Shown here: positions 25,442 to 35,400 of the stretch, piece after piece
Layout: each line of letters opens with the position of its first letter
How positions within the stretch are numbered: position 1 is the first letter of the stretch
Assembly: GCF_016859125.1 (NCBI RefSeq)
Contig: NZ_CP069338.1
Coordinates: 10,543,501 to 10,607,500 of the forward strand
Direction of reading: 5' to 3'
DNA length: 64,000 bases
Source: Archangium violaceum
GTDB lineage: Bacteria; Myxococcota; Myxococcia; Myxococcales; Myxococcaceae
Notes under the pieces: model-generated
Told to the model about the DNA's origin: nothing
Databases searched by the model: none
The model's input: only the letters and a program-made list of their open reading frames with translations
Translations under genes and position numbers: made by a program

Positions 25442-27371
25442 GGCGATACCCCAGATGCAGACCGCCTCCTCGCAGCGTGCCACGCAGCACGTGCAGGGAC
25501 GGATCGTCGAACCAATTGAAACGGGCCTCGAGGAAGGGCTGTCCCGGTCCGAGCTGGAGCCCCACGCCCACCATCGCCTGCGCCCCGAGCACCCACGTGC
25601 CCTCCTCCAACACGGGCCCACCGCCCAGCGACACGCGGCCGTGCACCCAGGCCACCGAGGGACCCGCGGCCACCCACCCCTGGAGTCCCCGCTCCCGCAG
25701 GCTACGCAGCCCCACCGCCGCGGTGAGCTCGGATAGCGAGTTGTGACCCGTGAAGCCGGGCACGTTCGCTCCGCCCGCGAACGAGAACCGCAGATGACCC
25801 GCGTCGAGCAGCAACCCCACGGAGGGCCATTGGATGACCGGCCACGCCTCCAACCGCAGCCCCACGGACGGAGCCACCACCTCCGCGAAGTTCGTCACCA
25901 GGCCCGCGCGCGGCGACACCAGCAGCAGGGGCCGGCGGCGCAACAGCGGGAGCACCCCCCGTCCGCGCACCTGCCCCACCCGTACCTCCAGCGAGGAGAC
26001 ATGGTCCTCTTGCGCCTCGTGCGGCACGTACCGCAACTCGTACCGCCCCGGCTCCTTCGGCAGGAGCGTGCTCGCCGAGCCTTCCACGCGCGTGACCTCG
26101 GGCTGGGGCTCGCGCACCGGGTTGCCGAAGCGATCCTCCACGGAGATGCGCCACGCCGCCTCGGACCGGCCATCCGCCACCCGCATGGAATGCCGCGGCA
26201 CCACCTCCACCCGAGAGGGAGCGGCGGCGCGCAGCACCAGCGTCTTCGTCCCCACCGGCTCGGAGAGCCCTTCCACGAGCAGCCGCAACTCCAGCCGCTC
26301 CCGTCCTCCGAAGCGCGGCCTGATGCCGAACACCCCGGAGTACTCGCCCGGTTGACGCTCGGTGAGCACGCCCTCTCCCTCGGGGTCGGACTCGAGCCGC
26401 AGCCAGGCACGCGTCGGGTTGCCCGCGGCGTCCCGCACGGAGACCTCCACGGCCATCCGGATCTCCTCGGCGGCCACGACCTCCTCCCGGTCCACCTTCA
26501 TCTCGAAGTGCCGCGCCGGACCGGGAACCCCCTCCAGCTTCACGCCCACGGACCACCGCCGGTCCCCAGGCACCGAGCCCTTCAGCTCCAGCTCCCCGAG
26601 GGGCCCCGGGGGCACGGTCCACCGCAGGAGCAACACGCCCGGCTCCAGCTCGGACAGCGAGCTCACGCGTCCGCGCGACACGGAGAAGGAGAAGGCCCCC
26701 AGACCCGGAGCGCCTCCCTCCGGACCCAGGGTGTAGAGGCGGATGTCCACCACCTCCTCGAGATCGGCGCGCACCTCCCGGCGATTGGCGACGGCGTGGC
26801 TCAACGAGCGCGGCGGCAACCCGAGATCGATGCGCTTGCGCCCGAAGGAGGCCTCGCGCACCCCGGGCGGCACCTCCACGGGGATGCGCGCGAGCCCCCT
26901 CGCGTTCGCCTGGACGGGCCCGAAGGTCCGCTCCCCCACCTGGAGTGTGACGGGCGCTCCGGGCCGGGTGCGCACCTCGGCCTGGCCCTGGCCCCAGAGC
27001 GGGAGCACCGACCACCCCTCGAGCGTCCCCCGGGGCCCTTTCGCCAACGCGACGAGGATGACCTCCAGGGGAAGGCTCTGTCGCGGAGGCACATACGTGG
27101 CCAGGTAGACGCCCGGCTCCACCCGGGCCGGCGGCCCGAGCTCGCCACGGCTGGCGAACAGTTCGAGACCGGTGGCCTCGGGATCCAGCTCGATGCGCAC
27201 CTCCGCCTCGCGATCCGCGCCGAGCAGCACGTGCTCCGGAACGCACCGGATGCGGATGCCTCGTCTCGAGGAGCCGCTCGGGGCGCTCGGCCCGGCCGCG
27301 AGGGCGGACCCTCCACCCACGAACAACCCCACGAGGAGGAGCAGCAACGGCACCGGGCGCGAACACATCAT
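25428..27371 (-). CDS. Exported Ig-like / outer-membrane barrel protein
   Basis: A 647-aa protein with a clear Sec signal (LLLLLVGLFVGGGSALA). Several Ig- or invasin-like domains carry motifs of the VRDAAGNPTRAW and VEDRFGNPVREP type near residues 310-440. The last 190 residues look like a small beta-barrel: alternating strands, Gly-rich turns, and a terminal aromatic (LHLGYRLALF) as used for BAM-dependent insertion. It follows the FecR gene by 4 nt and overlaps the lipoprotein gene after it. Such a protein could display Ig domains at the surface or periplasm and connect them to the FecR protein. Function is inferred only from domains. Confidence 0.75.
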   Translation of the reverse strand: MMCSRPVPLLLLLVGLFVGGGSALAAGPSAPSGSSRRGIRIRCVPEHVLLGADREAEVRIELDPEATGLELFASRGELGPPARVEPGVYLATYVPPRQSLPLEVILVALAKGPRGTLEGWSVLPLWGQGQAEVRTRPGAPVTLQVGERTFGPVQANARGLARIPVEVPPGVREASFGRKRIDLGLPPRSLSHAVANRREVRADLEEVVDIRLYTLGPEGGAPGLGAFSFSVSRGRVSSLSELEPGVLLLRWTVPPGPLGELELKGSVPGDRRWSVGVKLEGVPGPARHFEMKVDREEVVAAEEIRMAVEVSVRDAAGNPTRAWLRLESDPEGEGVLTERQPGEYSGVFGIRPRFGGRERLELRLLVEGLSEPVGTKTLVLRAAAPSRVEVVPRHSMRVADGRSEAAWRISVEDRFGNPVREPQPEVTRVEGSASTLLPKEPGRYELRYVPHEAQEDHVSSLEVRVGQVRGRGVLPLLRRRPLLLVSPRAGLVTNFAEVVAPSVGLRLEAWPVIQWPSVGLLLDAGHLRFSFAGGANVPGFTGHNSLSELTAAVGLRSLRERGLQGWVAAGPSVAWVHGRVSLGGGPVLEEGTWVLGAQAMVGVGLQLGPGQPFLEARFNWFDDPSLHVLRGTLRGGGLHLGYRLALF

Positions 27372-27375
27372 GATG

Positions 27376-28335
27376 TCAGGGCGCTTCCTTCCACCGGAAT
27401 CTCACCGATTCCGTCCGAGGCCTGACGCGCACGCGGGGGCGGCACGCCAGCATCATTTCGCGGATCTCCCCCCCCGGCTCCCTCGCCACCACCTTCACCT
27501 GGGAGAGGCCCTCGAGGCGCGGGACGTCCTTTCGGAAGGAGCCATCCTGGGCGACCTCCGTGGGCTCGCCTTCCACGAACACCTCCGTCCCCACGCGCAC
27601 CTTCCCGGTGAGGGACACGCACAGGGCCTCGTTCGCGGAGGCCTTCGTCGCGACCTTCAGCAGCACCTCCAACGGGATGGGCTCCGGGGCGAGCGGCTTC
27701 GCGCCCTCGAGCACCAGCGACTGCTGCCCGGCGCCGACCTGGACGGTGACTCCCGCGGAGGACAGGTCCACCGAGCCCCCCCGCGTGGCCACCGCCACCA
27801 CGGCCCCGTTGCGCAGCATGGTGAAGCGCGCCTCCCGCGTCTCGGCCACCGTGCCGTTCCCGCTCTGCACGCGCAGCACCCGGTCCCTCTTCCCGCGGTA
27901 GTCCACGTCGAGCCGGCCTCGCGCCAACCGGATGGTGTGGACGGCGCGCGTCACCGCGCCCATCCGCACCTCGGAGCGCTCGGGGATGGACAGCCGTGAC
28001 GCCTCGTCCCCCACCCAGAGATCCACCCGGGCACCGGGACTGGTGCGGACGGAGTCGTCGGCGGCGAGCTCGTCTCCCACGCTCAGCGCCTTCCACTGCT
28101 CCCCATGGGCCCACTCCACCAGGCCCACCACCTCGATGACCGTGGCACGCACCTCCGGTACCTGGGCCGGAATGGGCCGGGAGCCCGCGACCGTGGACAC
28201 GGCGGCGGCCACGCGAGGCGGCCCGGCGGTCCCCACTCGCTCGAAGACGAACCAACCCCCCAGCGCGATCAGGGACACCAGGGCCAACCCGAGCACCAGG
28301 GTCCGGCCAAACGAGTCCCGTGACGATTTCCTCAT
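27376..28335 (-). CDS. FecR-domain membrane protein
   Basis: A 319-aa protein with one N-terminal membrane helix (LVLGLALVSLIALGGWFVF) and a periplasmic FecR domain. Evidence is GDELAADDSVRTSPGARVDL, SRLSIPERSEVRM, the FecR-like RLARGRLDVDYRGKRDRVL and VATRGGSVDLSSAGVTVQVG. FecR proteins usually relay signals from an outer-membrane receptor to a sigma factor; no sigma factor is adjacent here. Instead it overlaps a sensor kinase gene by 4 nt and precedes a barrel protein by 4 nt. This suggests an outer-membrane to kinase relay (inference). The C-terminal 100 residues form an additional carbohydrate-binding or Ig-like fold. Confidence 0.88.
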   Translation of the reverse strand: MRKSSRDSFGRTLVLGLALVSLIALGGWFVFERVGTAGPPRVAAAVSTVAGSRPIPAQVPEVRATVIEVVGLVEWAHGEQWKALSVGDELAADDSVRTSPGARVDLWVGDEASRLSIPERSEVRMGAVTRAVHTIRLARGRLDVDYRGKRDRVLRVQSGNGTVAETREARFTMLRNGAVVAVATRGGSVDLSSAGVTVQVGAGQQSLVLEGAKPLAPEPIPLEVLLKVATKASANEALCVSLTGKVRVGTEVFVEGEPTEVAQDGSFRKDVPRLEGLSQVKVVAREPGGEIREMMLACRPRVRVRPRTESVRFRWKEAP

Positions 28336-30188
28336 GTCAGGTGCGCCTCCCCTCCGGCCGCGGGAAGGATGATGGTGATGGTGGTGCCCAGCCCCTCGGC
28401 GCTCTCCACGCGGATGCGTCCGTGGTGGGCCTCGACGATGCGGTGCGCCACGGACAGCCCCAACCCCACCCGCTCGGGCTCGTCCTTGGTGGTGAAGAAG
28501 GGATCGAAGATGCGCTCGCGCATCGACTCGGGGATGCCCTTGCCGGTGTCCTTGACCGACAGACAGACCGCGTCGCCCTCCACCGCCGCGAGCCCCACCG
28601 AGAGCGTGCCTCCCCCCGGCATCGCGGTGAGCGCGTTGCGCAGCAGGTTCGTCACCACCTTCTGGAGCTGATCCGCGTGCCCCAGCACCCGTGGCACCGG
28701 CTCGTTCAGCTCACAGGACAGCGAGACACCGCGCGATTGGAAGTCGTCGCGCAGCTCGTGGAGCGCGGCACGCACCGGTTGGCTCGGATCCAACGGACGG
28801 CCCGCCCCCGCCCGCTCCTGCTCCGCCAGCTGGCTCAGCTCCCGGATGATGCGGGCCATGCGGCGGGCCTGCTCGAGCGCCATCGTCAGGCTCTGGCCCA
28901 CGCCCGACTGGGCGGGCACCTCCTCGCACGCCAGCGACAGCAGGCCGAGGATGCCCGTGAGCGGATTGTTGAGCTCGTGCGCGATGCCCGCGCTGAGCGA
29001 GCCGAGCGCCGCCATCCGCCGGGTCCGGGCGATCTGATCCTGCGCCTCGCGCAGCTGCCGGGTCCGCTCGTCCACGCGCTGCCGCAGCTCCTCGCTCCAG
29101 CGCCGCAGCTCGGCGTCACGCCGTTGCAGCTCGTCGGCCATGTGGTTGAAGGAGCGGGCGAGCAGTCCGAGCTCGTCGCGGCCCTCCTGGGGAACGCGCT
29201 GGTCGTAGCGCCCCTCGGCGAGCGCGGCCACGCCCTCGGAGAGCCGGGCGACGGGCTGACTCACGCCCCGGGCGAGCACGAAGCCGAGCACCCCGGTGGC
29301 CGCCAGCGCCATCAGCGCCCAGAAGAAGGTCGAGCGCCGCACGTGCTCGGCCGGAGCGAAGGCCATGCTCGCCTTGCGTCCCACCACCGCGCCCCAGCCG
29401 AGGTTCGGCACGGGAGCGAAGGCGGCGAGGTACTCGATGCCGTCCACGCCGAGCACGGTGCGCACCACGGGCCCACCCCGCGCCAGACCCTCGGCCACCA
29501 GCCCACGCTCCTCCTCGCTCAGCTGGCGCTCGGGAGGGGAAGCCACCGGGACACCCTGGGCATCCACGATGAAGGCCAGCCCCCCCTCGCGGGTCAGCTC
29601 CTCCACGCGCTTTCCCATCTCGGCGAGCGACAGCTCCGCCAGCAGCAGCCGGGAGGCCTCCTCGTCCGCGCGCACCGCGAGCGCCACGCGCCCCCCGGAG
29701 GAGCCGGGCGTGCGGTACGGAGGACCGATGGCCGCGCCAATGGACAAGGCGTCCCGCACGGGCGCCTGCCGCGAGAAGAGGGCCAGCGAGTCCTCGGTGA
29801 CGCGCTGCCGGCTGCCCTCGCCCTCTCGCTCCGAGGAGAACACGGCGGGGGCGATGGCGCGGCCCTGCCCGTCCACCAGCACGAGCAGGTTGAGGGAGCC
29901 GAGCTGCCGCAGGGGGATGCTCAACACCGCGGAGGCCTCCTGGGCCCGGAGCGTCTCGAGCGGGAGGTACCCGGCGGCCATGCGCAGGTTGTCCACGCCC
30001 GTGAGGACGAGCTGGCTACAGGAGCGCGCGAGGTCCGTGGCCGCCTGCGTCTGGAGTCCGCCCACCAGCCGGAGCAGCTCGTCCCGGTTGGCGCGGGAGG
30101 CCAGTCCGCCCAGCAGCAACACGGGCACCACGCCCACCAGGGCCAGGACGAGCATCAACCGCGAGGCGAAGCGCACGGGCACGGCCAT
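28332..30188 (-). CDS. Membrane sensor histidine kinase with extracytoplasmic domain and HAMP
   Basis: A 618-aa kinase. TM1 (LMLVLALVGVVPVLLLGGLA) is followed by a Cache-like periplasmic sensor of about 250 residues. TM2 (FFWALMALAATGVLGFVLA) and a HAMP segment (RGVSQPVARLSEGVAALAEG) follow. The core has H-box SAGIAHELNNPL with His near residue 404, N-box NLLRNALTAM, G1 DTGKGI, F-box FDPFFTT and G2 VGLGLSVA. The ATG at 30188 with GGAAGGGG upstream was chosen over the longer open frame. First gene of the four-gene operon, overlapping fecR by 4 nt. No response regulator is in the operon. Confidence 0.92.
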   Translation of the reverse strand: MAVPVRFASRLMLVLALVGVVPVLLLGGLASRANRDELLRLVGGLQTQAATDLARSCSQLVLTGVDNLRMAAGYLPLETLRAQEASAVLSIPLRQLGSLNLLVLVDGQGRAIAPAVFSSEREGEGSRQRVTEDSLALFSRQAPVRDALSIGAAIGPPYRTPGSSGGRVALAVRADEEASRLLLAELSLAEMGKRVEELTREGGLAFIVDAQGVPVASPPERQLSEEERGLVAEGLARGGPVVRTVLGVDGIEYLAAFAPVPNLGWGAVVGRKASMAFAPAEHVRRSTFFWALMALAATGVLGFVLARGVSQPVARLSEGVAALAEGRYDQRVPQEGRDELGLLARSFNHMADELQRRDAELRRWSEELRQRVDERTRQLREAQDQIARTRRMAALGSLSAGIAHELNNPLTGILGLLSLACEEVPAQSGVGQSLTMALEQARRMARIIRELSQLAEQERAGAGRPLDPSQPVRAALHELRDDFQSRGVSLSCELNEPVPRVLGHADQLQKVVTNLLRNALTAMPGGGTLSVGLAAVEGDAVCLSVKDTGKGIPESMRERIFDPFFTTKDEPERVGLGLSVAHRIVEAHHGRIRVESAEGLGTTITIILPAAGGEAHLT

Positions 30189-30326
30189 TCCCCTTCCAGC
30201 AGATGCGGAGGATTGCAGCACAGGGGCCCGGCGTGGATCCGACGGAGGCGCGGTATGACGTCGCGCCGTGAACGTGCCCACCTGGCCGGCGTTGGGAGGC
30301 GGACAGGACGGGTGCTCGAAATGAAA

Positions 30327-30378
30327 CCGCCCCCCGCCCCGGTCCTGGAATGATCCAGGAACGAGGAACGGGGGGCGG
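30327..30378 (-). terminator. Two-stem terminator downstream of the lipoprotein operon
   Basis: CCGCCCCCCG (30327-30336) pairs with CGGGGGGCGG (30369-30378), and inside TCCTGGA-ATGA-TCCAGGA (30343-30360) forms a second stem. Read on the minus strand, the outer stem is followed by TTTCATTTC, as expected for an intrinsic terminator of the genes at 30407-32109. A third small palindrome (CCGCCG-TGA-CGGCGG, 30381-30395) lies just before it. Confidence 0.75.
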
Positions 30379-30406
30379 AGCCGCCGTGACGGCGGTGCCG
30401 TCCGGC

Positions 30407-31390
30407 TCAGTACACGACGAGCGGGTGTGGCTCGTAGTAGCCCACGACGGTGAGCACCGGCAGCTTGGGGGCCTCGTCGTCGTCCTCGCCGCCGCCCGAG
30501 GTGGTGCGCAGCCCGTCGAAGCGCGCGAGCACGACGAAGTCCCTGCCCGGCGCGAAGAAGGGATCCGCGTTCCGCAGCCGGCCGAGCGCCTCGAGTCCGG
30601 TCTCGCCGGAGACGTTGTCGAAGCGCCGGACGGTGGACGAGCTCTCCTCACGCTCGCTGGTGGAGAGCTGCCCGCCCAGGTTGGAGCGGCCGATCAGCCC
30701 CACGTCCCCGCCGATCGCGCCGGAGCGCACGGACACCGAGTCCTTGCGCGTCGCGTAGCCCACCGGCTGCTCACTCTCCACCGAGCCCAGATCCTGCTCG
30801 ACGAGCCACACCGTGGGCTTGTCGCCCTCGCTGCGCACGTCGGCGACCTGGGCGCGCAGCAGCAGGTAGCGGCCCTTGTAGATGTCCGGCTGCGCGATGG
30901 CGGCCGCCAGCCCGAAGATGGGCACCTTGCGCTCGTGCAGCAGCCGCAGCTCGCCCTCCACGCTGCCGCCGCGCTTGGCCACCACCTGGGCGATCATCTG
31001 CGCCGCGTCCGGACGGACCCGCAGCTCCTCGGCCCACGCGTCACTCAGCAGCGCGCCCAGCAGCGTGAAATGGGAGGACTGCACGCACGACCTCAGCGCG
31101 GCCCAGGCCTCGTCCCGGGACGTGGGGAGCAGCCTTCGCGCCGCCACCTCGCACTGCGCGGGCGTCGCGTAGCGGGCGCCGAACGCCTTCTCCGAGGGCC
31201 TCGAGGGCCTGGGGGCGGGCCCGCTCCCGTCCACGAGGGCGGAGCGCTCCTCCACCGGGCGCCGCCGGAACTCCTGGGCATCCACCGAGTGGGAGTGCTT
31301 CGACGAGCCACACCCCACCACGGCCACCGCGCACAACAGGGCCGCACCCGAGCGGGCGGCCACTTTCGACATCTTCTGGAAGGCAGACAT
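30407..31390 (-). CDS. Hypothetical lipoprotein
   Basis: A 327-aa protein with a lipoprotein signal (AARSGAALLCAVAVVGCGSS). The mature part is mixed alpha/beta, with IYKGRYLLLRAQVADVRSEG and FFAPGRDFVVLARFDGLR, which resemble OB-like DUF4131/YgiW-type folds only loosely. No catalytic motif was recognised. The ATG at 31390 has GAGGAA just upstream; a second ATG 15 nt earlier would place that site inside the gene. It follows the Cys-rich gene by 29 nt on the same strand, so both are probably one transcript ending at the terminator around 30327-30378. Confidence 0.8.
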   Translation of the reverse strand: MSAFQKMSKVAARSGAALLCAVAVVGCGSSKHSHSVDAQEFRRRPVEERSALVDGSGPAPRPSRPSEKAFGARYATPAQCEVAARRLLPTSRDEAWAALRSCVQSSHFTLLGALLSDAWAEELRVRPDAAQMIAQVVAKRGGSVEGELRLLHERKVPIFGLAAAIAQPDIYKGRYLLLRAQVADVRSEGDKPTVWLVEQDLGSVESEQPVGYATRKDSVSVRSGAIGGDVGLIGRSNLGGQLSTSEREESSSTVRRFDNVSGETGLEALGRLRNADPFFAPGRDFVVLARFDGLRTTSGGGEDDDEAPKLPVLTVVGYYEPHPLVVY

Positions 31391-31419
31391 GATTCCTCGC
31401 TCCATCCCGCCGGTCGCCA

Positions 31420-32109
31420 CTACAGCGACCCCGTCGCGTGGGACGGCGGGTGCACCCGCTTCACCGGCCGCCAGTCCCCGGACGCGGGGTGGGAGACCGG
31501 CATCATCAGCGAGCACGCCTCGCCGCACTGGTTGGACAGACACGCGAGCGCCGTCGCGCCCAGCTCCTGGTGGGATACGTTCTCGTGGCACCGCTCACCC
31601 GCGACCGGGCAGCCACGCTTCTCGGCGCACTGGCAGCAGGCCGAGGCCACCGTCGCCATCATCGCGGTGTCCTGCAACACCGTGGACAGCTGGCGGTAGC
31701 AGGTGCGGGCGGCTGGCGCGAAGCGGCCCTTCGCGTCGATGACGGGCACCGTCCCGTCCAGGCCACACGCGTCCTCCGCGGCGTCGGCGTACTTGCGCTC
31801 GCACGTCGCCACGAGGTTCTTGTCCGCGGCGACGCCCGAGGGCGGCTTCGCGGCCTGCAGGCACAGCGTGTGTCCGATTTCCTTGAGGGTGCGGATGTTG
31901 CTCGAGGCCTGCGACTGCACGTCCGTGGAGGACGCCACCTCGGCCTCGAAAACACATTCACGGCCCGATCTCAGCGTCTCCACGGTGCACGCCCAGGCCG
32001 TGGGCGACTCGTTCACCAGGGGCGGTGCACCGAGCGCTTCGGGTGGCAGGGTCGTGCCAGCGGCGTCCGGAGCCGAACAAAGAAGGGCAAGAATTACGGC
32101 GGTGATCAT
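31420..32109 (-). CDS. Secreted cysteine-rich protein of unknown function
   Basis: A 229-aa protein with a short signal peptide (MITAVILALLCSAPDAAG). The mature chain carries about fourteen cysteines in patterns such as ACTVETLRSGRECVF, ACCQCAEKRGCPVAGERC and CLSNQCGEAC, which would form disulfides outside the cytoplasm. There is no enzyme motif. The ATG at 32109 follows GGGGGG; upstream extension lacks signal-peptide character. Likely first gene of a two-gene transcript with the lipoprotein at 30407. The 297-bp region to the divergent transporter gene (32110-32406) shows no gene. Confidence 0.75.
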   Translation of the reverse strand: MITAVILALLCSAPDAAGTTLPPEALGAPPLVNESPTAWACTVETLRSGRECVFEAEVASSTDVQSQASSNIRTLKEIGHTLCLQAAKPPSGVAADKNLVATCERKYADAAEDACGLDGTVPVIDAKGRFAPAARTCYRQLSTVLQDTAMMATVASACCQCAEKRGCPVAGERCHENVSHQELGATALACLSNQCGEACSLMMPVSHPASGDWRPVKRVHPPSHATGSL

Positions 32110-32406
32110 GGTGCCCCCCAGCGTAGGACCAACGCGTCCCATACTCAAACGGGCCCGGGTCGGCGGGCAACCATGAGTTCTCCTCATGCACGATGGCCAT
32201 CATTGCCTGGCTTTCATTGGCGGAAACACGAAACCCCGGAGCCCCACCTCGCCTGGGACTCGTCGTGCACCAGGTGTCACGGGAGGTCACGCACCGGAGG
32301 CCACCGCGAGAGGGAAGGCGCGAGTGTTGATTGCCCGCCTGCCCTCCGTACGAGAGCGCGCTTCGTTCTGGAAATTCCGGTTTTCGACAGGTAGAGTGCA
32401 CTCCCC

Positions 32407-35400
32407 GTGGCAGTCCAAGAGTCGCAGTCCTGGGGCCACCGCCTGTGGCCCGCGGCGACGTTCCAGTTCGCCCTCATCGCCGGCGTGACGCAGCTGAAGA
32501 CGGCTGCCAACGCACTCGTGTTGTCGCGCTTCGAGTCGCATGCGATGCCCTACCTGTACCTGGTGGGCGCGCTGCTCGTGGCGACGCTGACGCTGCTGCC
32601 GCGCAAGGAGCCCGGAGCGGCGAGAGAGTCCCTGAGCGTGCTCACCGGCGTGAGCGGGCTGGTGGTGCTGGGGCTGGCCGCGGGCGTGTCCGTGGGCCAG
32701 AGGATTCCGGCGCTGGTGCTGTACCTCTTCGTGGATGCCTTCACCACGTTCATCTCCCTGCGCTTCTGGGGGCAGATGGCGTCGGCCTTCGACGCGCGCG
32801 AGGCCCGGCGGGCATTCACGGCGCTCAACGGCGTGGGCATGGCGGGAGGCATGCTGGGCGGCCTGCTCGTCCAGGGGCTCGCCGAGCGGCTCGGCACCGC
32901 CTCCATCATCGTGGGCGGGGCGCTGTCGCTCTACGCCGCGGCAGTGGCCTTCCACTTCCACCAGGGCGAGTCGCGGCACCCCTCGCGCACGCGCAACCTC
33001 GCGCCGTCCGTGGCGGCCTGGGAGTACCTCTCCACCAGCAGCTATGCCCGGGTGCTGGCGGCGCTGGGCGTGAGCTTCGCGGTGCTGTCCTCCTTCGTCG
33101 ACTACTTCTTCCGCCTGCGCGTGGAGAACACACTCAGCGAGGACGGGCTGGCGGCGCTCTTCGGCTCGCTCCAGCTGTGGATCGGCCTGGTATGCGTCGT
33201 CTTCCAGCTGCTGTTGGCCGAGCGGCTGCTCAAGCGGCTCGGGCTGATGCGCTACCTGGCGCTGCTGCCCGGGGCGATGGCGCCGCTGGCGGTGGCCTCG
33301 CTGGTGACGACGGACCTGTGGCCGGTGCACCTGCTGCGGCTGCTGGAGAACGCGGTGAACTATTCGCTGCTGCCGGTGGGCGTGCAGCTGCTGTACTCGG
33401 CGGTGCCGGACGAGGAGCGCGAGGCGCTGCGCGGCGCGGTGGAGGGGCTGCTGCGCAAGGGCGGGACGGTGCTGGCGGGCGTGCTGCTGATCGGCGCGGG
33501 CCGCGCGGCCAACGGCGTGTCCATGGCGCTGGCGGTGGTGGGCCTGTGCGGGTTGCTCGGCGTGCTGCTGCTGCGGCTGAGGCCGGCCTACGTGGAGGCG
33601 CTGGGCGAGCAGGTGGGCGCCTCCCCCGAGGACGAGGCGCTGGGCCGCGAGGATCGCAAGCTACTGGTGGAGGCGCTGGGCTCGAGCGCGCCGGATCGCG
33701 TGCTGCACGCGATGGAGCTGCTGACGCAGGAGGGATTGCCGCTGCGGCCCCACCTGTCCGTGCTGCTGCGCCACACGCACGAGCGGGTGCAGGAGCGGGC
33801 GGTGAGCCTGGCGTTGGAGCTCCAGGCCTCCGAGACGGCGCCGCTGCTGGAGCAGCTGGTGACGCAGGGTCCGCGCCGCGCGAGGGACAGCGCGGTGTGG
33901 GCGTTGGCGAAGCTGGCGCCGGATCGGGCGGAGGTGCTGCTGCCGCCGCTGCTCCAGAGTCCGGACATCGGGCTGCGCTGCGCGGCCATTGGCGCGCTGC
34001 TGACCACGAGGTGGCGCGCGGCGGCGCTCGTGTCCCTGGGGGCGCTGGCGGCCCGGGGCGCACAGGCGCCGGTGGCGGATCGCCGCGAGGTGGCCCGGCT
34101 GTTCGGCCGGCTGAAGGACACGAGCTACACGCCCATGCTGACGTCCTTCCTGGGCGATCCGGACAGCACGGTGCGGCGCGTGGCGGTGCGCTCCGTGGGC
34201 GAGGGCGGCTACGTGAAGCTGGCGCCCCGGTTGCTGACGTTCCTCACCTGGCGCGAGGAGCGGCGCGAGGCGCGCGAGGCCCTGGCCGCGCTGGGTGACG
34301 AGGTGACGCCACTGCTGGAGGCGACGCTCAACGACCTGGCCGCGCCGCTGCCCATGCGGCTGCAGATCCCCCGCGTGCTGCGCCACATCGGCACGCCGGC
34401 GGCGCTGCACGCCCTGCTCTTCTCCAACGTGCGCGACGATGCCCGGCTGCACTTCCGCATCGGCGCGGAGCTCTCGCGCCTGCGCGACGAGCACCCCGAG
34501 CACCCGGTGGACGTGGAGCGCGTGCGCGAGGCCCTGGGGCGGCGGCGCGACGTGTACCGCGCCCTGGTGGAGCCCTTCCGTGACCTGCGCGCGGAGCTGG
34601 GGGACCACTCGCTGCTCACGCGCATGGTGGGGGATCGGCTGGATCAGGCGCTGGAGCTGTCCTTCTTCCTGCTGGGCCTGCTGCACCCGCCCCAGGTGAT
34701 GCGGCGCGTGCACCAGCAGGTGGCGGGACAGGACGCGCGGCGGCGGGCATACGCGCTGGAGCTGCTGGAGACGCTCACGAACGAGCAGGACCGGGAGCTG
34801 GTGCGCGAGCAGGTGGAGCTCCACCACCGGGATCTGCCTCCGGGCACGCCGGGCCGGTTGGAGGCGCACCTGGCGTGGCTGTGCCGCAGCGAGGATGTGG
34901 TGCTGCGCGGTTGCGCGCGCTACGTGGCGGGCCGGATCGGCATGGACGTGCCACCGGCACAGGAGGGAGACATGAGTCAGGCGACGGTGCAGAAGCTGTT
35001 CCTCCTGGAGGAGGTGCACGTCTTCTCGCAGAACGACGTGGACGACGTGGCGGCGGTGGCGGCCATCGCCCGCGAGGCGCGCTTCCGCGCCGGCGAGCGC
35101 GTCTACAGCGAGGGAGACCCGGGAGACGCGCTCTACGTCATCGTCGAGGGCGCGGTGGACGCCATCAGCAACGGCGAGCACGTGTTGCGGATGCGGGCCA
35201 AGGAGACCTTCGGCGACGTGAGCCTGCTGGATGGCGCCCCCCGCCCCAACGACGTCGTGGCGGTGGAGGACACGCGGGTGCTCATCATCGACCGGCGCGA
35301 CTTCCTCGATCTGCTGGCGGACCGCCCGGAGCTGCTCACGGGCTTCTTCCGCGCGGTGAGCCAGCAGCTGCGCGCCGTCATCCAGGCTTCGGAGACGCGG

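Noticed and set aside
28320-30353. A 677-aa open frame on the plus strand across the kinase gene, and similar long frames at 4408-5583, 8371-10380, 18645-20504 and 42478-43602
   Set aside because: They are antisense or shifted copies of clear genes, rich in Arg, His, Gly, Pro and Leu and without motifs, as expected for third-position GC bias.
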